The notes: generated by a model from the letters alone, not told the origin. A stretch of DNA of 64,000 nt from Xiphydria camelus (GCA_963678675.1 OY783191.1:24200955-24264954), one strand, 5' to 3'. Positions 35,760 through 47,713 are shown, counted from the stretch's first letter. Made by a program: numbers and translations.

Positions 35760-36650
35760 CCTTCACTACGTATGGAATACCCACGTGCATTCGTTCGTTT
35801 CTGACGCAGCCGAACATTTTTTTTGTGCTTTGAAAGCGAAATAAATCTTTATATTTTTAAATTATCACTGTCACTGTTTAAATATATTAATTTAGAGAAA
35901 ATTTGGGAAACCACTAACAGAAAGAAAAAACCCATTAATTTTATATAAAATGCTCGTAAAACAAATACATTTACTAATATAAACATATCTACAAGACAGT
36001 AAGATTTCAAACATAAAGATCTGTTTCGTTAACCATTTTAACCTATACTTGTCGGTACGCCAAACAAACATGTACTTTCGATGGATTATTTATTCAGGAA
36101 ATGTTTGTTTTATATGTAACACTATTGAAACTTTAAGCTATATCATCGCACTTGAAAATTCTAACTATAATGATCGCAGAATGTTGATTTAATTACCAAT
36201 TTATTTCAAACACACAAACACAATTCGATATTTCATAGCAATTCATTAAAAGTATTAAAATTCGGATCAATGTACTGCTGAATATATCTCCTTTTAGCAC
36301 GTAGGAGAAATATTCTTGACCTATCTATTTTAGCGGCTATTCAAAATAATTAAATATAGACAGTTGTTAGAAGTCAGAAGTTGTTGTGGGAGATTTTGCA
36401 TTCTGAAATCATTACTTTCTGTCGTACCCTCTCTAGTTTTTTTTTAACGGGAGACTTGATTGAGTCTCGCCGCCAGAAGAAAAAAAAATAGATTTTATAT
36501 ATTTATAGATTATAATAGCATATAGAAGGAATACTTTTATATGAAGAAAATGTCGTCGCACACTGTCTAACATTGATCGTCAAATGGAGCTGTTATTTAA
36601 GATAGCCCGAGCCTATTGCATATTGTAAGACGTTAATCGAGCGGCACTCG
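35760..36650. other. AT-rich flank downstream of the host gene
   Basis: Nothing recognised beyond short A/T runs. It lies just past the 3' end of the minus-strand gene. Confidence 0.4.
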
Positions 36651-36657
36651 ACACTGA

Positions 36658-36663
36658 TTTTAT
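36658..36663 (-). terminator. Likely polyadenylation signal of the host gene
   Basis: AATAAA reads on the minus strand 71 bases after the stop codon, a typical distance. Confidence 0.6.
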
Positions 36664-36733
36664 TTCTCGCTACATTCCAATAATTTAGCATGTAAAAATT
36701 AATCCAGATCGCATCTAACTAAATAGAAATCTC

Positions 36734-36877
36734 TTAACTTAAATTGACATATACGTCAATCGAGAGAATTGGGATGTCGGGTTCCTTAACCTCAATTTTC
36801 ACCAAGTACTTGTCTCCTGGCAGCGCATCCGGCATCAAATCAGTCGGAGGAAAGTACGATGGATTTCCATAAAATCC
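36734..36877 (-). CDS. Secreted DUF1091/GM2-activator-like protein, exon 4 (terminal)
   Basis: This is the last coding exon, 47 residues plus stop. It follows the acceptor CTTGTGCAG in phase 0, matching the phase of exon 3. It reads GFYGNPSYFPP, then DALPGDKYLVKIEV and ends VYVNLS. In small secreted insect proteins of this fold the segment after the CP pair commonly continues as G-Y/F-Y, then a P-G-D/K-Y turn and two final beta strands, which is what is seen. It is separated from exon 3 by 8.1 kb of nested transposons. Confidence 0.75.
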   Translation of the reverse strand, partial: GFYGNPSYFPPTDLMPDALPGDKYLVKIEVKEPDIPILSIDVYVNLS

Positions 36878-37067
36878 CTGCACAAGGTAAGAAGAATTGA
36901 AGGTTTAAGAAAGGATGTACAGAAATACACTGCGATATATGCTAGATAACACGCTATTGGCTACTTGTATACTGATAGCATTCACTTCAGGCTACATATC
37001 GTCCACCATTTGCTTAGAGTCCACAAATAAGATTTGCTGTTGCACATACCGCCCTATGCCCAATTTC

Positions 37068-37240
37068 TTACCTGTTCCCTATATATACGAAGTGTTTTCC
37101 TTGAAGCTGATCATAGGACGTTTTGCAGTTGAGGGATACGATATACGAGTGGCAGCATATCGGAAATTGTCGATCGACGGAACCAATCAAACGGAAGGTC
37201 CAATCAATACTTTCCGGTATGCAGCCAATCGTATTGTCTA
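37068..37240. repeat. Segment shared with the right end of element I
   Basis: GTGTTTTCCTTGAAGCTGAT and CATAGGACGTTTTGCAGTTG match the inverse of 44270-44330. The frames over it on either strand (152 and 76 codons) are transposon text. Confidence 0.5.
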
Positions 37241-37972
37241 CCCCCACAAAAACAGATTCTCTGTAAAAAAAGGCGGCATGTTCATTCAGTGCCAACAAAA
37301 ATTGATACGTAAAATACTCTCCAAAAAAGATTTGAAATCAATTAAGATCGCCATGTTCAAGAGTTATATATAAAAAGTAAAAGGCATCATTTGAAAGGGA
37401 AATTATTGTAAATCAAGTGACTACAAAATTCGACTAAAAAAATTTATAAAAAAATTTTAATAAAAAAGAACTTGCCGCGTTTAAGAGTTTCCATATTTTG
37501 TCCACTATACCGAATAATTGGTAGTGCTTGGACGGTGTTAGAGTGATTCATAAATTGCACTGCCGAAGTCAAATTCAGAGAAATTCAGAAGGCCCCCGCC
37601 TGATCGGTTTCTCGTACGACATTCGGTATAATGGTGGTATCATATAAGAGTGTATGAATTTATTTAAAATCATAAGTGCATAAACATCGAGTATAATTCT
37701 GTGTCTGAATTTTTTATTTTGAAGGGAAAAAACGCGGCAAGTTCTTTTTATTAAAATTTTTTTTATAAATTTTTTTAGTCGAATTTTGTAGTCACTTGAT
37801 TTACAATAATTTCCCTTTCAAATGATGCCTTTTACTTTTTATATATAACTCTTGAACATGGCGATCTTAATTGATTTCAAATCTTTTTTGGAGAGTATTT
37901 TACGTATCAATTTTTGTTGGCACTGAATGAACATGCCGCCTTTTTTTTTACAGAGAATCTGTTTTTGTGGGG
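37241..37972. mobile_element. CCCCCACAAAAACAG foldback, copy 2
   Basis: This is the second copy of the element at 14119-14857, with the same arms and centre and a shared right flank. It lies in intron 3 of the host gene. Confidence 0.75.
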
Positions 37973-38099
37973 GGATTTCACTACTTTTTGGAATTTATTC
38001 ATGAGGAGAATACGTACCTGTAGGAGAATAGCTTTTTATTACTAAGTGTATTATTGCAGAACGAGTAGGTTAGAAGATTTTCATAAAGACTCACGATTT

Positions 38100-38440
38100 T
38101 CTGACATGTCATCTCGTACAGGTGCAACCAAAGAGGATCTAGCTCATGTCCTGTCCGTAAAAAGATGACTCGATGGATCGGAGAATGTCAGGCTTGTCAC
38201 CGAGCGCCTTTCACCCATAGTACTTTCATTGCAATATGCGATTTTCGTTTAAACTATTCCTGCTCTAAGTAACTTTTACTTCTTTCAAAGCATTTATCTT
38301 GTACGAATTGTTGATCGTAGGGGGCAACGATCAATGATTGTGACTAATCATAGACAAATTATTCCTGCGATGATGTTCCAGTTGCACACCAATTGCCTTT
38401 TAGTTTTAATAGACGAACTTGTCTACGACGAGTCCCTATT
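38100..38440. repeat. Repeat C, left part
   Basis: CATCTCGTACAGGTGCAACC onward matches 16083-16575 with an internal deletion. It is cut off at TATT by the 2.1-kb foldback and resumes at 40554. Confidence 0.7.
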
Positions 38441-40553
38441 GAGTCAAGCCATGTCAAGTCGGACTCGAAATTTCCACTAAATCGCGGATTTCGGAAATAA
38501 TAACTCTATTGCGAAGGGAATATGGCACTTACGTTACCGTATTAATATTTCGTGAAAATTCTGTTATTTGTTAATGTTATTAACAATCAAACTTTGAAGC
38601 GCAATTAAAATGAAAAATCGTTTTCTCTTAAACTACTTTAGACAATTACTTGAAATTTTGCACACTGATAAAGCAATGTTTACACTATCGAATAAATATT
38701 TGCTTGAGGTGAAATTGTTTTAAAAAATGTATTTTGCATTAATTTTTTTAAAACAATTGCAATTTTTCTTGCGGTCTTCACGCTATAAAAAAATGAAACT
38801 TACATCAATTCATGCGGCAAACGTTGGCCTTTTATAATCTGCAAAAAGAACTTTGTACTTTTTCTCCATTCCGGAGATACGAAATTGTTTGTTACGCGGT
38901 GCGCTCGTAGATCGCGCGGCGCGCTCCGCTACTGGCGTCCGCGGCAACTTGATGGCCGCGCAAACTTGAGCAAAAACCGTTTGAACTTGCATGAACATGA
39001 TTTTCCGAGTTTGGCAAACATAGACAGTTTTCTTGTCAGTTTGCTGATGGTGCTCGTGCGGTATACTTGCTTAAAAACTATTCGGTGTTTCAATATCATT
39101 AAGTGAAAATGGTTCGACCGAAGGAATGTTGTAATCCTTTGAAAAGGAAAGGTCATAATTGTGTTCGTCATAAGTTGTTCCTCGCGCGTTACTGCCAAGT
39201 GGAATAAAAAATTCGAAGAATACATTGATCGATATATTTGTCAAATATGTCGTAAGGACATGTATAATGATGTTAAAATTGCTTCAAATGTAGAAAATGA
39301 AGACCCAAGCACCCAAGACCCAAGATAGTTAATACCGATAATTAATTGCTATACTGTAATACCTTCCAGGGAACGAATTGAATTTTTAACTGAATGTAAA
39401 TATTGGATTTGAACAGTGAACAGTTATAATTACTTGGAAGTTTATTCGTGGTTCACTATTAAAGAAGGTGTTACAGTATAGCAATTAATTATACAATAAA
39501 ATATAAAAATAACACAGGTTTACAACAAAAAAAAAGTCCGGACTATATCTCCTTTTTCTGACGTGATGTGGCTCAGATGACCTCGGGATCGGATTCAGGA
39601 CGCAAAAATACCTCGGAATACCATGGTCAAATAGTCCGGACTTTTTTTTTTGTAAACCTGTGTAATTAGTAAACTCACTTCGTGCTTGGGTCTTCATTTT
39701 CTACATTTGAAGCAATTTTAACATCATTATACATGTCTTTACGACATATCTGACAAATATATCGATCAATGTATTCTTCGAATTTTTTATTCCACTTGGC
39801 GGTAACGCGCGAGGAACAACTTATGACGAACACAATTATGACCTTTCTTTTTCAAAGGATTACAACATTCCTTCGGTCGAACCATTTTCACTTAATGATA
39901 TTGAAACACTGAATAGTTTTTACGCAAGTATACCGCACGAGCACCATCAGCAAACTGACAAGAAAACTGTGTATGTTTGCCAAACTCGGAAAATCATGTT
40001 CATGTAAGTTCAAACGGTTTTTGCTCAAGTTTGCGCGGCCATCAAGATGCCGCGGACGCCAGTAGCGGAGCGCGCCGCGCGATCTACGAGCGCACCGCGT
40101 AACAAACAATTTCGTATCTCCGAAATGGAGAAAAAGTACAAAGTTCTCTTTGCAGATTATAAAAGGCCAACGTTTGCCGCATGAATTTATGTAAGTTCCA
40201 TTTTTTTATAGCGTGAAGAACGCATGAAAAATTGCAATTGTTTTAAAAAAATTAATGCAAAATTCATTTTTTAAAACAATTTCACCTCAAGCAAATATTT
40301 ATTCGATAGTGTAAACATTGCTTTATCAGTGTGCAAAATTTTAAGTAATTGTCTAAAGTAGTTTAAGAGAAAACGATTTTTCATTTTAATCGCGCTTCAA
40401 AGTTTGATTGTTAATAACATTAACAAATAACGGAATTTTCACGAAATATTAATACGGTAACGTAAGTGCCATACTCCCTTCGTAATAGAGTTATTATTTT
40501 CGAAATCCGCGATTTAGTGGAAATTTCGTGTCCGACTTGACATGGCTTGACTC
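38441..40553. mobile_element. 2,113-bp foldback with TATT duplication
   Basis: The ends GAGTCAAGCCATGTCAAGTC and its near inverse are flanked by TATT at 38437-38440 and 40554-40557. The arms are about 860-1,000 bp. The uninterrupted target is visible at 16571-16580 in another repeat C copy. Each arm carries a short coding-like stretch starting MVRPKECCNPLKRKGHNCV, followed further on, in another frame, by YICQICRKDMYNDV; it may be captured gene text. Confidence 0.85.
39512..39663. mobile_element. Small hairpin nested at the foldback centre
   Basis: ACACAGGTTTACAACAAAAA with AGTCCGGACTA and their inverses form a 152-bp hairpin. The ends resemble those of the foldback at 34811-35701. Confidence 0.7.
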
Positions 40554-40850
40554 TATTATCGATCGCTGCCTCCTACCACGAACAGTTCATAAAAGGTGAT
40601 TACCTTGTGAAAGAAGTAAAAGTTATTTAATGCTGGAATAGTTGAACGAAACGAGAAGCGCGTATTGCAATTAATGTACCGTAGGTAATAGGCGCTCGGT
40701 GACAAGCCTGACATTCTCCGATGTCCATCGAGTCATCTTTTTACGGACAGGACACGAGCTAGATCCTCTTCGGTTGCACCTGTACGAAATGACATATCAG
40801 AAAATCGTGAGTTCACGAAAATCTTTTACCCTACTCGTTCTCCAGTAATA
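40554..40850. repeat. Repeat C, right part
   Basis: This continues repeat C after the foldback, including the inverse of the left arm (CCATCGAGTCATCTTTTT, GGTTGCACCTGTACGA). Confidence 0.7.
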
Positions 40851-41010
40851 CTTACAATTAATATACCTGGAAGTTGAAGCAACAGGATTGCCGTACCTTT
40901 GGTCCAATATTGAAAATAAATCTTCTCAAGGCTGAATACGACTTGGGCATGTTTCAGCGTACAATTAGCTAGATCCAGCTCGACGAATGAACTATTGTGA
41001 CAGTGCTCGG

Positions 41011-42860
41011 TGAATGTGACAGACACTCTGGCAGCTAGCTATTATCAAATCGTTTGGATTTTTTTTTAATAATCAAGATAGTGCACGGAAGCAGTGTCAT
41101 TTTTCCCTGGTTGCTGGTGCATGAAGAGCAGGAAAGGAGACATTTGTATCTCGGAAGAAGTGGCATCAGATAAGTTACTTCCTAACTGACTGTCTTAACC
41201 TCATTTTCATCCCTTATACAGAACAAATATCTTTGTGGTTATTCTATTTTTTGTTTTCAGCGCCATACGAGAACGGGACGGATTGATGGAAATTTGATTT
41301 TTCTTCGCAGTCAAAAATCAACCTAGGTAGAAAAGAATTCTCTATAATTGCGGTACAATTCCACGGTATGAATATCAGGTTCTACCGACATGACATGCTT
41401 CGACAAGGTCTGTATCAACTTTAGCGGTATATTGGGGGCACTGCACTAATCCTGTGGCACATTTTTCTATCTGGGAAAGCATATTATTATGGTAGTACAG
41501 CTGTGCAGCGTTTCGATAATATACCGTCTTCCCGTACTGACAGTATACATGCATTTTTTTTACCTCTAATATGCCGGAATTCAAAGTCTCTAGAACTCTG
41601 CGGTACAATATGCCACGGTAGGAATATCAAATTCTACCGACATGACATGCTTCGACAAGGTCTGTATCAAATTTAGCATTATATTGGGGGCACTGCACTA
41701 ATCCTGTGGCACATTTTTCTATCTGGGAAAGCCGTGGTAGAAAAGTAGGAGATACGATAGAATTGGATTACAATAATGAAGTAATTATTTTATTATCTTT
41801 TCTTTATCGATATATTCCCCCTTTCGTATTATCAAAAGTTCCAATTATATATTATCGGAACGCTGTACAGCTGTACTACCATAATAATATGCTTTCCCAG
41901 ATAGAAAAATGTGCCACAGGATTAGTGCAGTGCCCCCAATATACCGCTAAAGTTGATACAGACCTTGTCGAAGCATGTCATGTCGGTAGAACCTGATATT
42001 CCTACCGTGGCATTGTACCGCAGAGTTCTAGAGATTTTTAATTCCGGCATATTGGAGGTAAAAAAAATGCATATATACTGTCAGTACGGGAAGACGGTAT
42101 ATTATTGGAACGCTGTACAGCTGTACTACCATAATCATATGCTTTCCCAGATAGAAAAATGTGCCACAGGATTAGTGCAGTGCCCCCAATATACCGCTAA
42201 AGTTGATACAGACCTTGTCGAATCATGTCATGTCGGTAGAACCTGATATTCCTACCGTGGCATTGTACCGCAGAGTTCTAGAGATTTTTAATTCCGGCAT
42301 ATTGGAGGTAAAAAAAATGCATGTATACTGTCAGTACGGGAAGACGGTATATTATTAGAACGCTGTACAGCTGTACTACCATAATCATATGCTTTCCCAG
42401 ATAGAAAAATGTGCCACAGGATTAGTGCAGTGCCCCCAATATACCGCTAAAGTTGATACAGACCTTGTCGAAGCATGTCATGTCGGTAGAACCTGATATT
42501 CATACCGTGGAATTGTACCGCAATTCTAGAGAATTCTTTTCTACCTAGGTTGATTTTTGACTGCGAAGAAAAATCAAATTTCCATCAATACGTCCCGTTC
42601 TCGTATGGCGCTGAAAACAAAAAATAGAATAACCACAAAGATATTTGTTCTGTATAAGGGATGAAAATGTGGTTAAGACAGTCAGTTAGGAAATAACTTA
42701 TCTGATGCCACTTCTTCCGAGATACAGATGTATCCTTTCCTGCTCTTCATGCACCAGCAACCAGAGAAAAATGACACTGCTTCCGTGCACTATCTTGATT
42801 ATTAAAAAAAAATCCAAACGATTTGATAATAGCTAGCTGTCAGAGCGTCTGTCACATTCA
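41011..42860. mobile_element. Palindrome J with ~245-bp internal units
   Basis: The outer arms include TGAATGTGACAGACACTCTG, the inverse of CCAAACGATTTGATAATAGC, and CAGCGCCATACGAGAACGGG. Inside, a unit with GCTTTCCCAGATAGAAAAAT and ACCTTGTCGAAGCATGTCAT occurs three times directly (starting near 41860, 42105 and 42350) and twice inverted at the left (41375-41730). A fragment of repeat B lies between the opposing sets at 41733-41850. Open frames here translate the unit. Confidence 0.75.
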
Positions 42861-42879
42861 CCACTATTGAGATTCACTA

Positions 42880-44328
42880 CTCCGATTACACTGAATTTGT
42901 ACTTTTTATTAACAAGCGCGTCCGAGGATCGAAAAAACGCGAGGGAAATCGTTTCGCGAATGGAAATATTTTTTAATTTTGAAAAACAACTAAACATTTA
43001 AGGAATATATTCTCTCACACACTCTCACATACATTTTTGATGGCGTATGCGTGTGGCCGCATCTGTGTATACATTTCCGACCATGGCCGAATACCGCCGA
43101 AGACAGGCGGAATTTTTGTGAGATTTTGACATATACCGCATGTCCTATGGCCAACCGCGCAGGTGAGCTGCGACCTGAATTCTTGACTTCGGCAGTATTT
43201 ATGGTACAGTTAGTGGGCTTCAGATGAGTGCGCTGCATAAGAACGAAAAGTGTCGACTGCTCTTCTAATAGCTGTCAATTCGGGAGATCGAAGCGTTTCG
43301 TGTAACCTCAAAATCGTAAAGTTTTGAATTAGTAGTAAATAATTTGTAGAAGTGATGAGAAATAATCATAAATAATCTTCCGAATTGACACCTTAGGTAT
43401 CGCTCACGCCACTTCGTAAAACTACTTCCTAGACACGCGCGGTGCTACCGCGGAAATAATTTCTGAAACAAATAGGCATGAGGCGTGTAATTCGGTTGGA
43501 CATCGAAAAAACTCGAATGATTGTTAACTCTCACTTCTGAACATTACTTACCATTTATTCCAAGATTCACGATTTCGAGCTTAGACTTCGATCTCCCGAA
43601 TTGATAGCCATCGGGGGATCAGACGTTTCACACTTTTCGTAAGAACGCAGCGTAAGAGCGAAAAGCGTCGTCTGATTTCACGATGGCTGTCAATTCGGAA
43701 GATTATTTATGATTATTTCTCATCACTTCTACAAATTATTCACTACTAATTCAAAACTTTACGATTTTGAGGTTACATGAAACGCTTAGATCTCCCGAAT
43801 TGACAGCTATTAGAAGAGCAGTCGACACTTTTCGTTCTTATGCAGCGCACTCGTCTGAAGCCCACTCCAACTGTACCATAAATACTGCCGAAGTCAAGAA
43901 TTCAGGTCGCAGCTCACCTGCGCGGTTGGCCATAGGACATGCGGTATATATCGCCCGAGAAATCGGATTCTCGACTTTTGAGGCGCGAGGGGCGTGGCTT
44001 CGCGTTGCTAAGGAAAAATCTCTGTTAGTATGTAATTTACAACATTTATACTCTGGTCTCTATCGATAGAGAATAGTCGATTTAAATGGCGTAACTAAGC
44101 ATAGTTTTGGTTATAACCGTATATTTGTTGAGAAAATTCGGTTAAAATTGAGGGGTGAAGGGGGGGGGGGCAGACATTTTTCCTGTAAAGATACATGGGT
44201 GCTCGCGGCGACAGCGCTGGTGGCGTCGTTCTGACGACTTGAATGAACATGCCGCGAGACACTACCGTGTCTCTTGATCCCTTCACTACAAATCGTCCTA
44301 TGATCAGCCTCAAGGAAAACACCCTGTA
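42880..44328. repeat. Dispersed element I, copy interrupted by MITE A
   Basis: This matches 1050-1735 on both sides of the insertion at 43136-43944. It ends near ACACCCTGTATG at 44320-44331. A run of about eleven G residues lies at 44160-44170. Confidence 0.65.
43136..43944. mobile_element. MITE A, copy 2 (809 bp, TA duplication)
   Basis: It has the same termini and arms as 21504-22324, flanked by TA at 43134-43135 and 43945-43946, and is inserted in element I. The frames at 42990-43238 and 43767-44069 are arm sequence. Confidence 0.88.
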
Positions 44329-44556
44329 TGTATGCACGCTGCATTCTCAATAACTTTTCGCTTCTTCACGCGTATACGCACTGATGCACCCATTGCAAAG
44401 AATACATACACAGCGACACATATAAAGCGAAATGAGAAACTTATTGTTTGTTAATTGGATATTGTCGTTAAGAGCGGGCCGCTGTTAACTTCTCACTTCA
44501 GTCCATACTACATGCCCCGGAAAGTTATTGAGTTTGTAATGTATACAAATATACAA

Positions 44557-44935
44557 GGTGTCTAGAAATTGGTAAACAAAACTTTATGAGCGATATCCTT
44601 AAGAAAAAAAAAAGAAATAATTTATCCTTGGGCAATTTTTATTTAAATGCACCATATTCGAAAATAAAACGTTATAAATTTGCACCAATCAGAGTATGAG
44701 TTATTGGTGCGAGTATCCAGTACCCAGTAAAACTTAAAGTGCTGCACGTAACGTCGTGTTAGAAACTCACGGAGGTGCGACCAACAGAAGATGGTCTCCG
44801 ATTGGTGCAAATTTGTAACGTTTTATCGCGAATATGGTATTCTTAAATAAAAATGTTGCAAAGGTAAATTATTTGCATTTTTCTAAAAGATACCGCCTAC
44901 AAATTTTCGGCTATCAATTTCGGAATACCCAGTAG
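44557..44935. mobile_element. Foldback MITE in intron 3
   Basis: GTCTAGAAATTGGTAAACAA, AAACGTTATAAATTTGCACC and their approximate inverses make long imperfect arms. The centre is unique. Confidence 0.6.
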
Positions 44936-44971
44936 GTATAAATAGTATTCGTCTGTCTAAAATTTACGCAC

Positions 44972-45130
44972 TGGTTGTGGTGGACACGTGTCTCGCTCCA
45001 CGCCTAAAACCTTCATGAGTTTTCCCATAAGAACTGGCTCATCCAACGTTTCACAAAATCCCATCGTTATATCAAGTCCACCTGATTGGGAGTACTCTCC
45101 CATTGAATTGATCCACATGCTGAAGCGACA
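44972..45130 (-). CDS. Secreted DUF1091/GM2-activator-like protein, exon 3
   Basis: This exon gives 53 residues in phase 0, between acceptor CGTTTTCAG and donor GTGCGT. It reads CRFSMWINSM, then DITMGFCETLDEPVLMGKLM and ends with a CPP motif. A cysteine before a helical LMK-type segment followed by a CP pair is the pattern I associate with the DUF1091/MD-2-related secreted proteins of insects. It was too short and split to appear as a long open frame; splicing phase and motif continuity with exons 2 and 4 support it. Confidence 0.75.
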
Positions 45131-45204
45131 CTGAAAACGTGTTCGAATAAAGATCGATTCGTCGGTATAGTAATGTTATGATATAATTCCCGCGATTTTC
45201 TTAC

Positions 45205-45363
45205 CGTTGTATCTTCAGGGAGCTCCTTCAGAAGTTTAAATTCAGAAACAATGGTGTTAAAGGTATCATTTTCCGCTTGTAGATAAACCATTGATTCATC
45301 CGGATCTATATACTCTTCGTTCAGATACGTTATCTCGACGTCTTGGATATAAAAATTGAGCGC
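45205..45363 (-). CDS. Secreted DUF1091/GM2-activator-like protein, exon 2
   Basis: This exon also gives exactly 53 residues in phase 0, between acceptor TGGCGACAG and donor GTAAGA. It begins ALNFYIQDVEITYLNEEYID and ends KELPEDTT. An opening strand of the type F-(D/E)-x-V-x-x-x-Y-L-N, followed by a second strand and a K-L-L-K-x-L-P loop, fits a small beta-sandwich secreted protein. Intron 2 downstream is only 74 bases. Confidence 0.75.
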
Positions 45364-45779
45364 CTGTCGCCATAGAGTGAGACAATACATTTATTACTCC
45401 TATTTTACTCGTAAAAGACTAACAAGTAAAAAATCGGGTATATCGAGTAGAGCTCAATTGTCATTGTCCGCTAATTCGCTGATTCCTAATGAACCGTACG
45501 ATAGTTACAGGCCTTAGAAGTTAATACAATAACACAAACTTTGAGTCGCAATCAAAAATTGAATTCATCAATGCCAATATACAAGGTGACACGCTTTATA
45601 TTTCGCAGTAAGTCAGTTTCATGGTTGCCTCCTATTAAGCGCAGCTGGAATTGATTATGCTGTGCCTATGGAAGGTAACCATAAAACTATTATAAATACA
45701 AAGTATATCGCCTTGTACGCCAATTAAAATGCAAATCTCAATTTAAATTACTGTAACTCTACTAATCTCCAACGTACAT

Positions 45780-45999
45780 ACATATAGGGAAAAGTAATTG
45801 AATTTGGTCTGACACCTAGGTTGGACCACCCCTGTATCTAGAACTATTACTGCCCTACCAGCTACAAATGTAGCCGTCAGAAGTAATGGAAAAGGTACAT
45901 CATCCAACTTCAAGTCTGAGCATGTAATATGTCTAACTAACCAAACGATGAAAAATATCTCTATTGTTCTAAATTCAAAGGTGGTTCACCCAGACGTCG
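45780..45999. repeat. Dispersed repeat hosting the Transib-like element, left flank
   Basis: This is similar to 30694-30790. After the insertion it continues at 46976 as CGTCGGTTCAAATTCGGCGA. Confidence 0.5.
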
Positions 46000-46975
46000 C
46001 ACAGTGGGACGAAATCCCGAAAAGCTGGCCAAAATTCAAAAAATGAAACTTTGTTTCGAGCACTATTGAAAAGTTATTTTAAGAGATATATGTCCAGGGC
46101 ATTATAATCAATATGAATAGTACTATTTAGTGGCTTTAGGAGTCGTTCATTGAGTACCAAAGTGCCCACATGCAGTTTCTTCACAAGAACATCTAATATT
46201 GAGACAAAGTTTGAATACTTGTACATATTTGTAGGGTAGAAGTACAACTTTCCCTTTTTATCCAGCTTGATTTGGGTCCTCCATAACTACTTTGGTCACA
46301 GTCGAAAGTGTATATACTGTTTTTAAAATAATATGCTGCACACTTTTAGAAAAACATGCACATTTAAACAAAATCTCGGAAATTAGACCTACAAAAAAAA
46401 ACCCTCACCTGACCCCACCTTCGTTTTATCATTTTCGTATACCTTAAGGCTTTGTCTAAGTGACCTAAAAATTTTAGCTGCAACTATTTGCAACTTTTTA
46501 AGTTATATCAATTCTAGTAGGTGAAGTTGTTATGTGTAGAATTTTGCTTCCGCCGTTTTTCTCGTAAGCCATATACAGGAAAACGGCGGATCAAAGTTGT
46601 ATACCTAAAAATTCGGAATTCGGATAGCGGCCCTCGTCCACTAGATATTGTAGATCGTTGAAATACGAATTTATCAAAGAAACAAATGATGCAGTGAAAA
46701 AAAAAGGAAAGAAATCCTTGATGAGATGAAGAATCGAAATTTTGACTTTGGATTCATAATCAGCGACACCAACAATCTCCGAGTACTCAATTTCACCCAG
46801 ATTCGATCAATTTTTGAGAAACCTTTCCTTCATATTGGATCCGCCATATTGTTTTTCGAAATTTTGACTTTGGATTCGTAATCAGCGACCCCGAAAACCC
46901 CTGAGTACTCAATTTCACCTCGATTATACACGTTTTCGAGTTTTGGCCAGCTTTTCGGGATTTCGTGCCACTGTG
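46000..46975. mobile_element. Non-autonomous Transib-like element, 976 bp
   Basis: The termini CACAGTGGGACGAAATCCCG and the inverse of CACAGTGGCACGAAATCCCG are flanked by CGTCG on both sides (45995-45999 and 46976-46980). Transib transposons, the relatives of RAG1, make 5-bp GC-rich target duplications and start with a CAC-type heptamer; this end is identical to the RSS heptamer CACAGTG. A similar unoccupied site is at 30784-30788. No transposase is encoded. The inside has a duplicated ~125-bp unit with TTCGTAATCAGCGACCCCG. It lies in intron 1 of the host gene. Confidence 0.75.
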
Positions 46976-47029
46976 CGTCGGTTCAAATTCGGCGACTCTC
47001 CCCTAATACTAATTTCTTTTCAAATATAC

Positions 47030-47460
47030 AAGTACATTAAGTAACCTTCCGGTGGACGCGCATTTTTTTCACAAGAGCGGACGCATCATGTATTTAGTGC
47101 GCAAAGCAGTATTAAAGAATTTGTGAAAGGAAAGGCGTTCCATCCGAAAATAAATGTTTTATCGACAAAGCTTATCATTTATAATTACTCATGAACCATT
47201 TTTAAAAATCAATTATCAATTATAATACAAAAAGAACAAAAATAATGAATTCGTAGATACATTTAGAAATTTTTTTGGATTGCACAGCTAAACAATTCTC
47301 GCGCATTATATTTGACACTGGATGTTTCTCGCAAACGAATCTGATATATTTTCAACATTTTTGTTTTAACCTTTTTTCAAAACTTCCATCTTCCTCGTTT
47401 TCGGCTTTTTTCGTTTTCCGCTCCCTTCGCAACAGGAATATATTTTTATAAAAATGCTAG
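47030..47460. other. Intron sequence, nothing recognised
   Basis: AT-rich sequence with no inverted repeats or matches within the window. Confidence 0.35.
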
Positions 47461-47467
47461 AATATCT

Positions 47468-47713
47468 CTGTGGTACTAAGGCAGAACCCGATATGTCAAG
47501 AAAGTTAATTTTTCAGGAGATGCTTCAAACCACCGACCAATTCAAAGACATAGAGCGTAATCGGAATATTATTTTGTTAACCTACAAGTTGTAGGTGATG
47601 TGGAGCCATATCGGGTTTTGCCATCATATTCTTCATTGCTGACTGTACATATTGACATTAAAAACAAAAAATCGCATTTTTTTGACATATCGGGTTTTGT
47701 CTTAGTACCACAG
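47468..47713. mobile_element. 246-bp MITE with ATCT duplication
   Basis: CTGTGGTACTAAGGCAGAAC and ATATGTCAA pair with inverses at the right end. ATCT lies outside both ends (47464-47467 and 47714-47717). Confidence 0.7.

Noticed and set aside
36915..37373. 152-codon plus-strand frame in intron 3
   Set aside because: Its second half runs into a foldback arm and part is shared with element I; no known domain.
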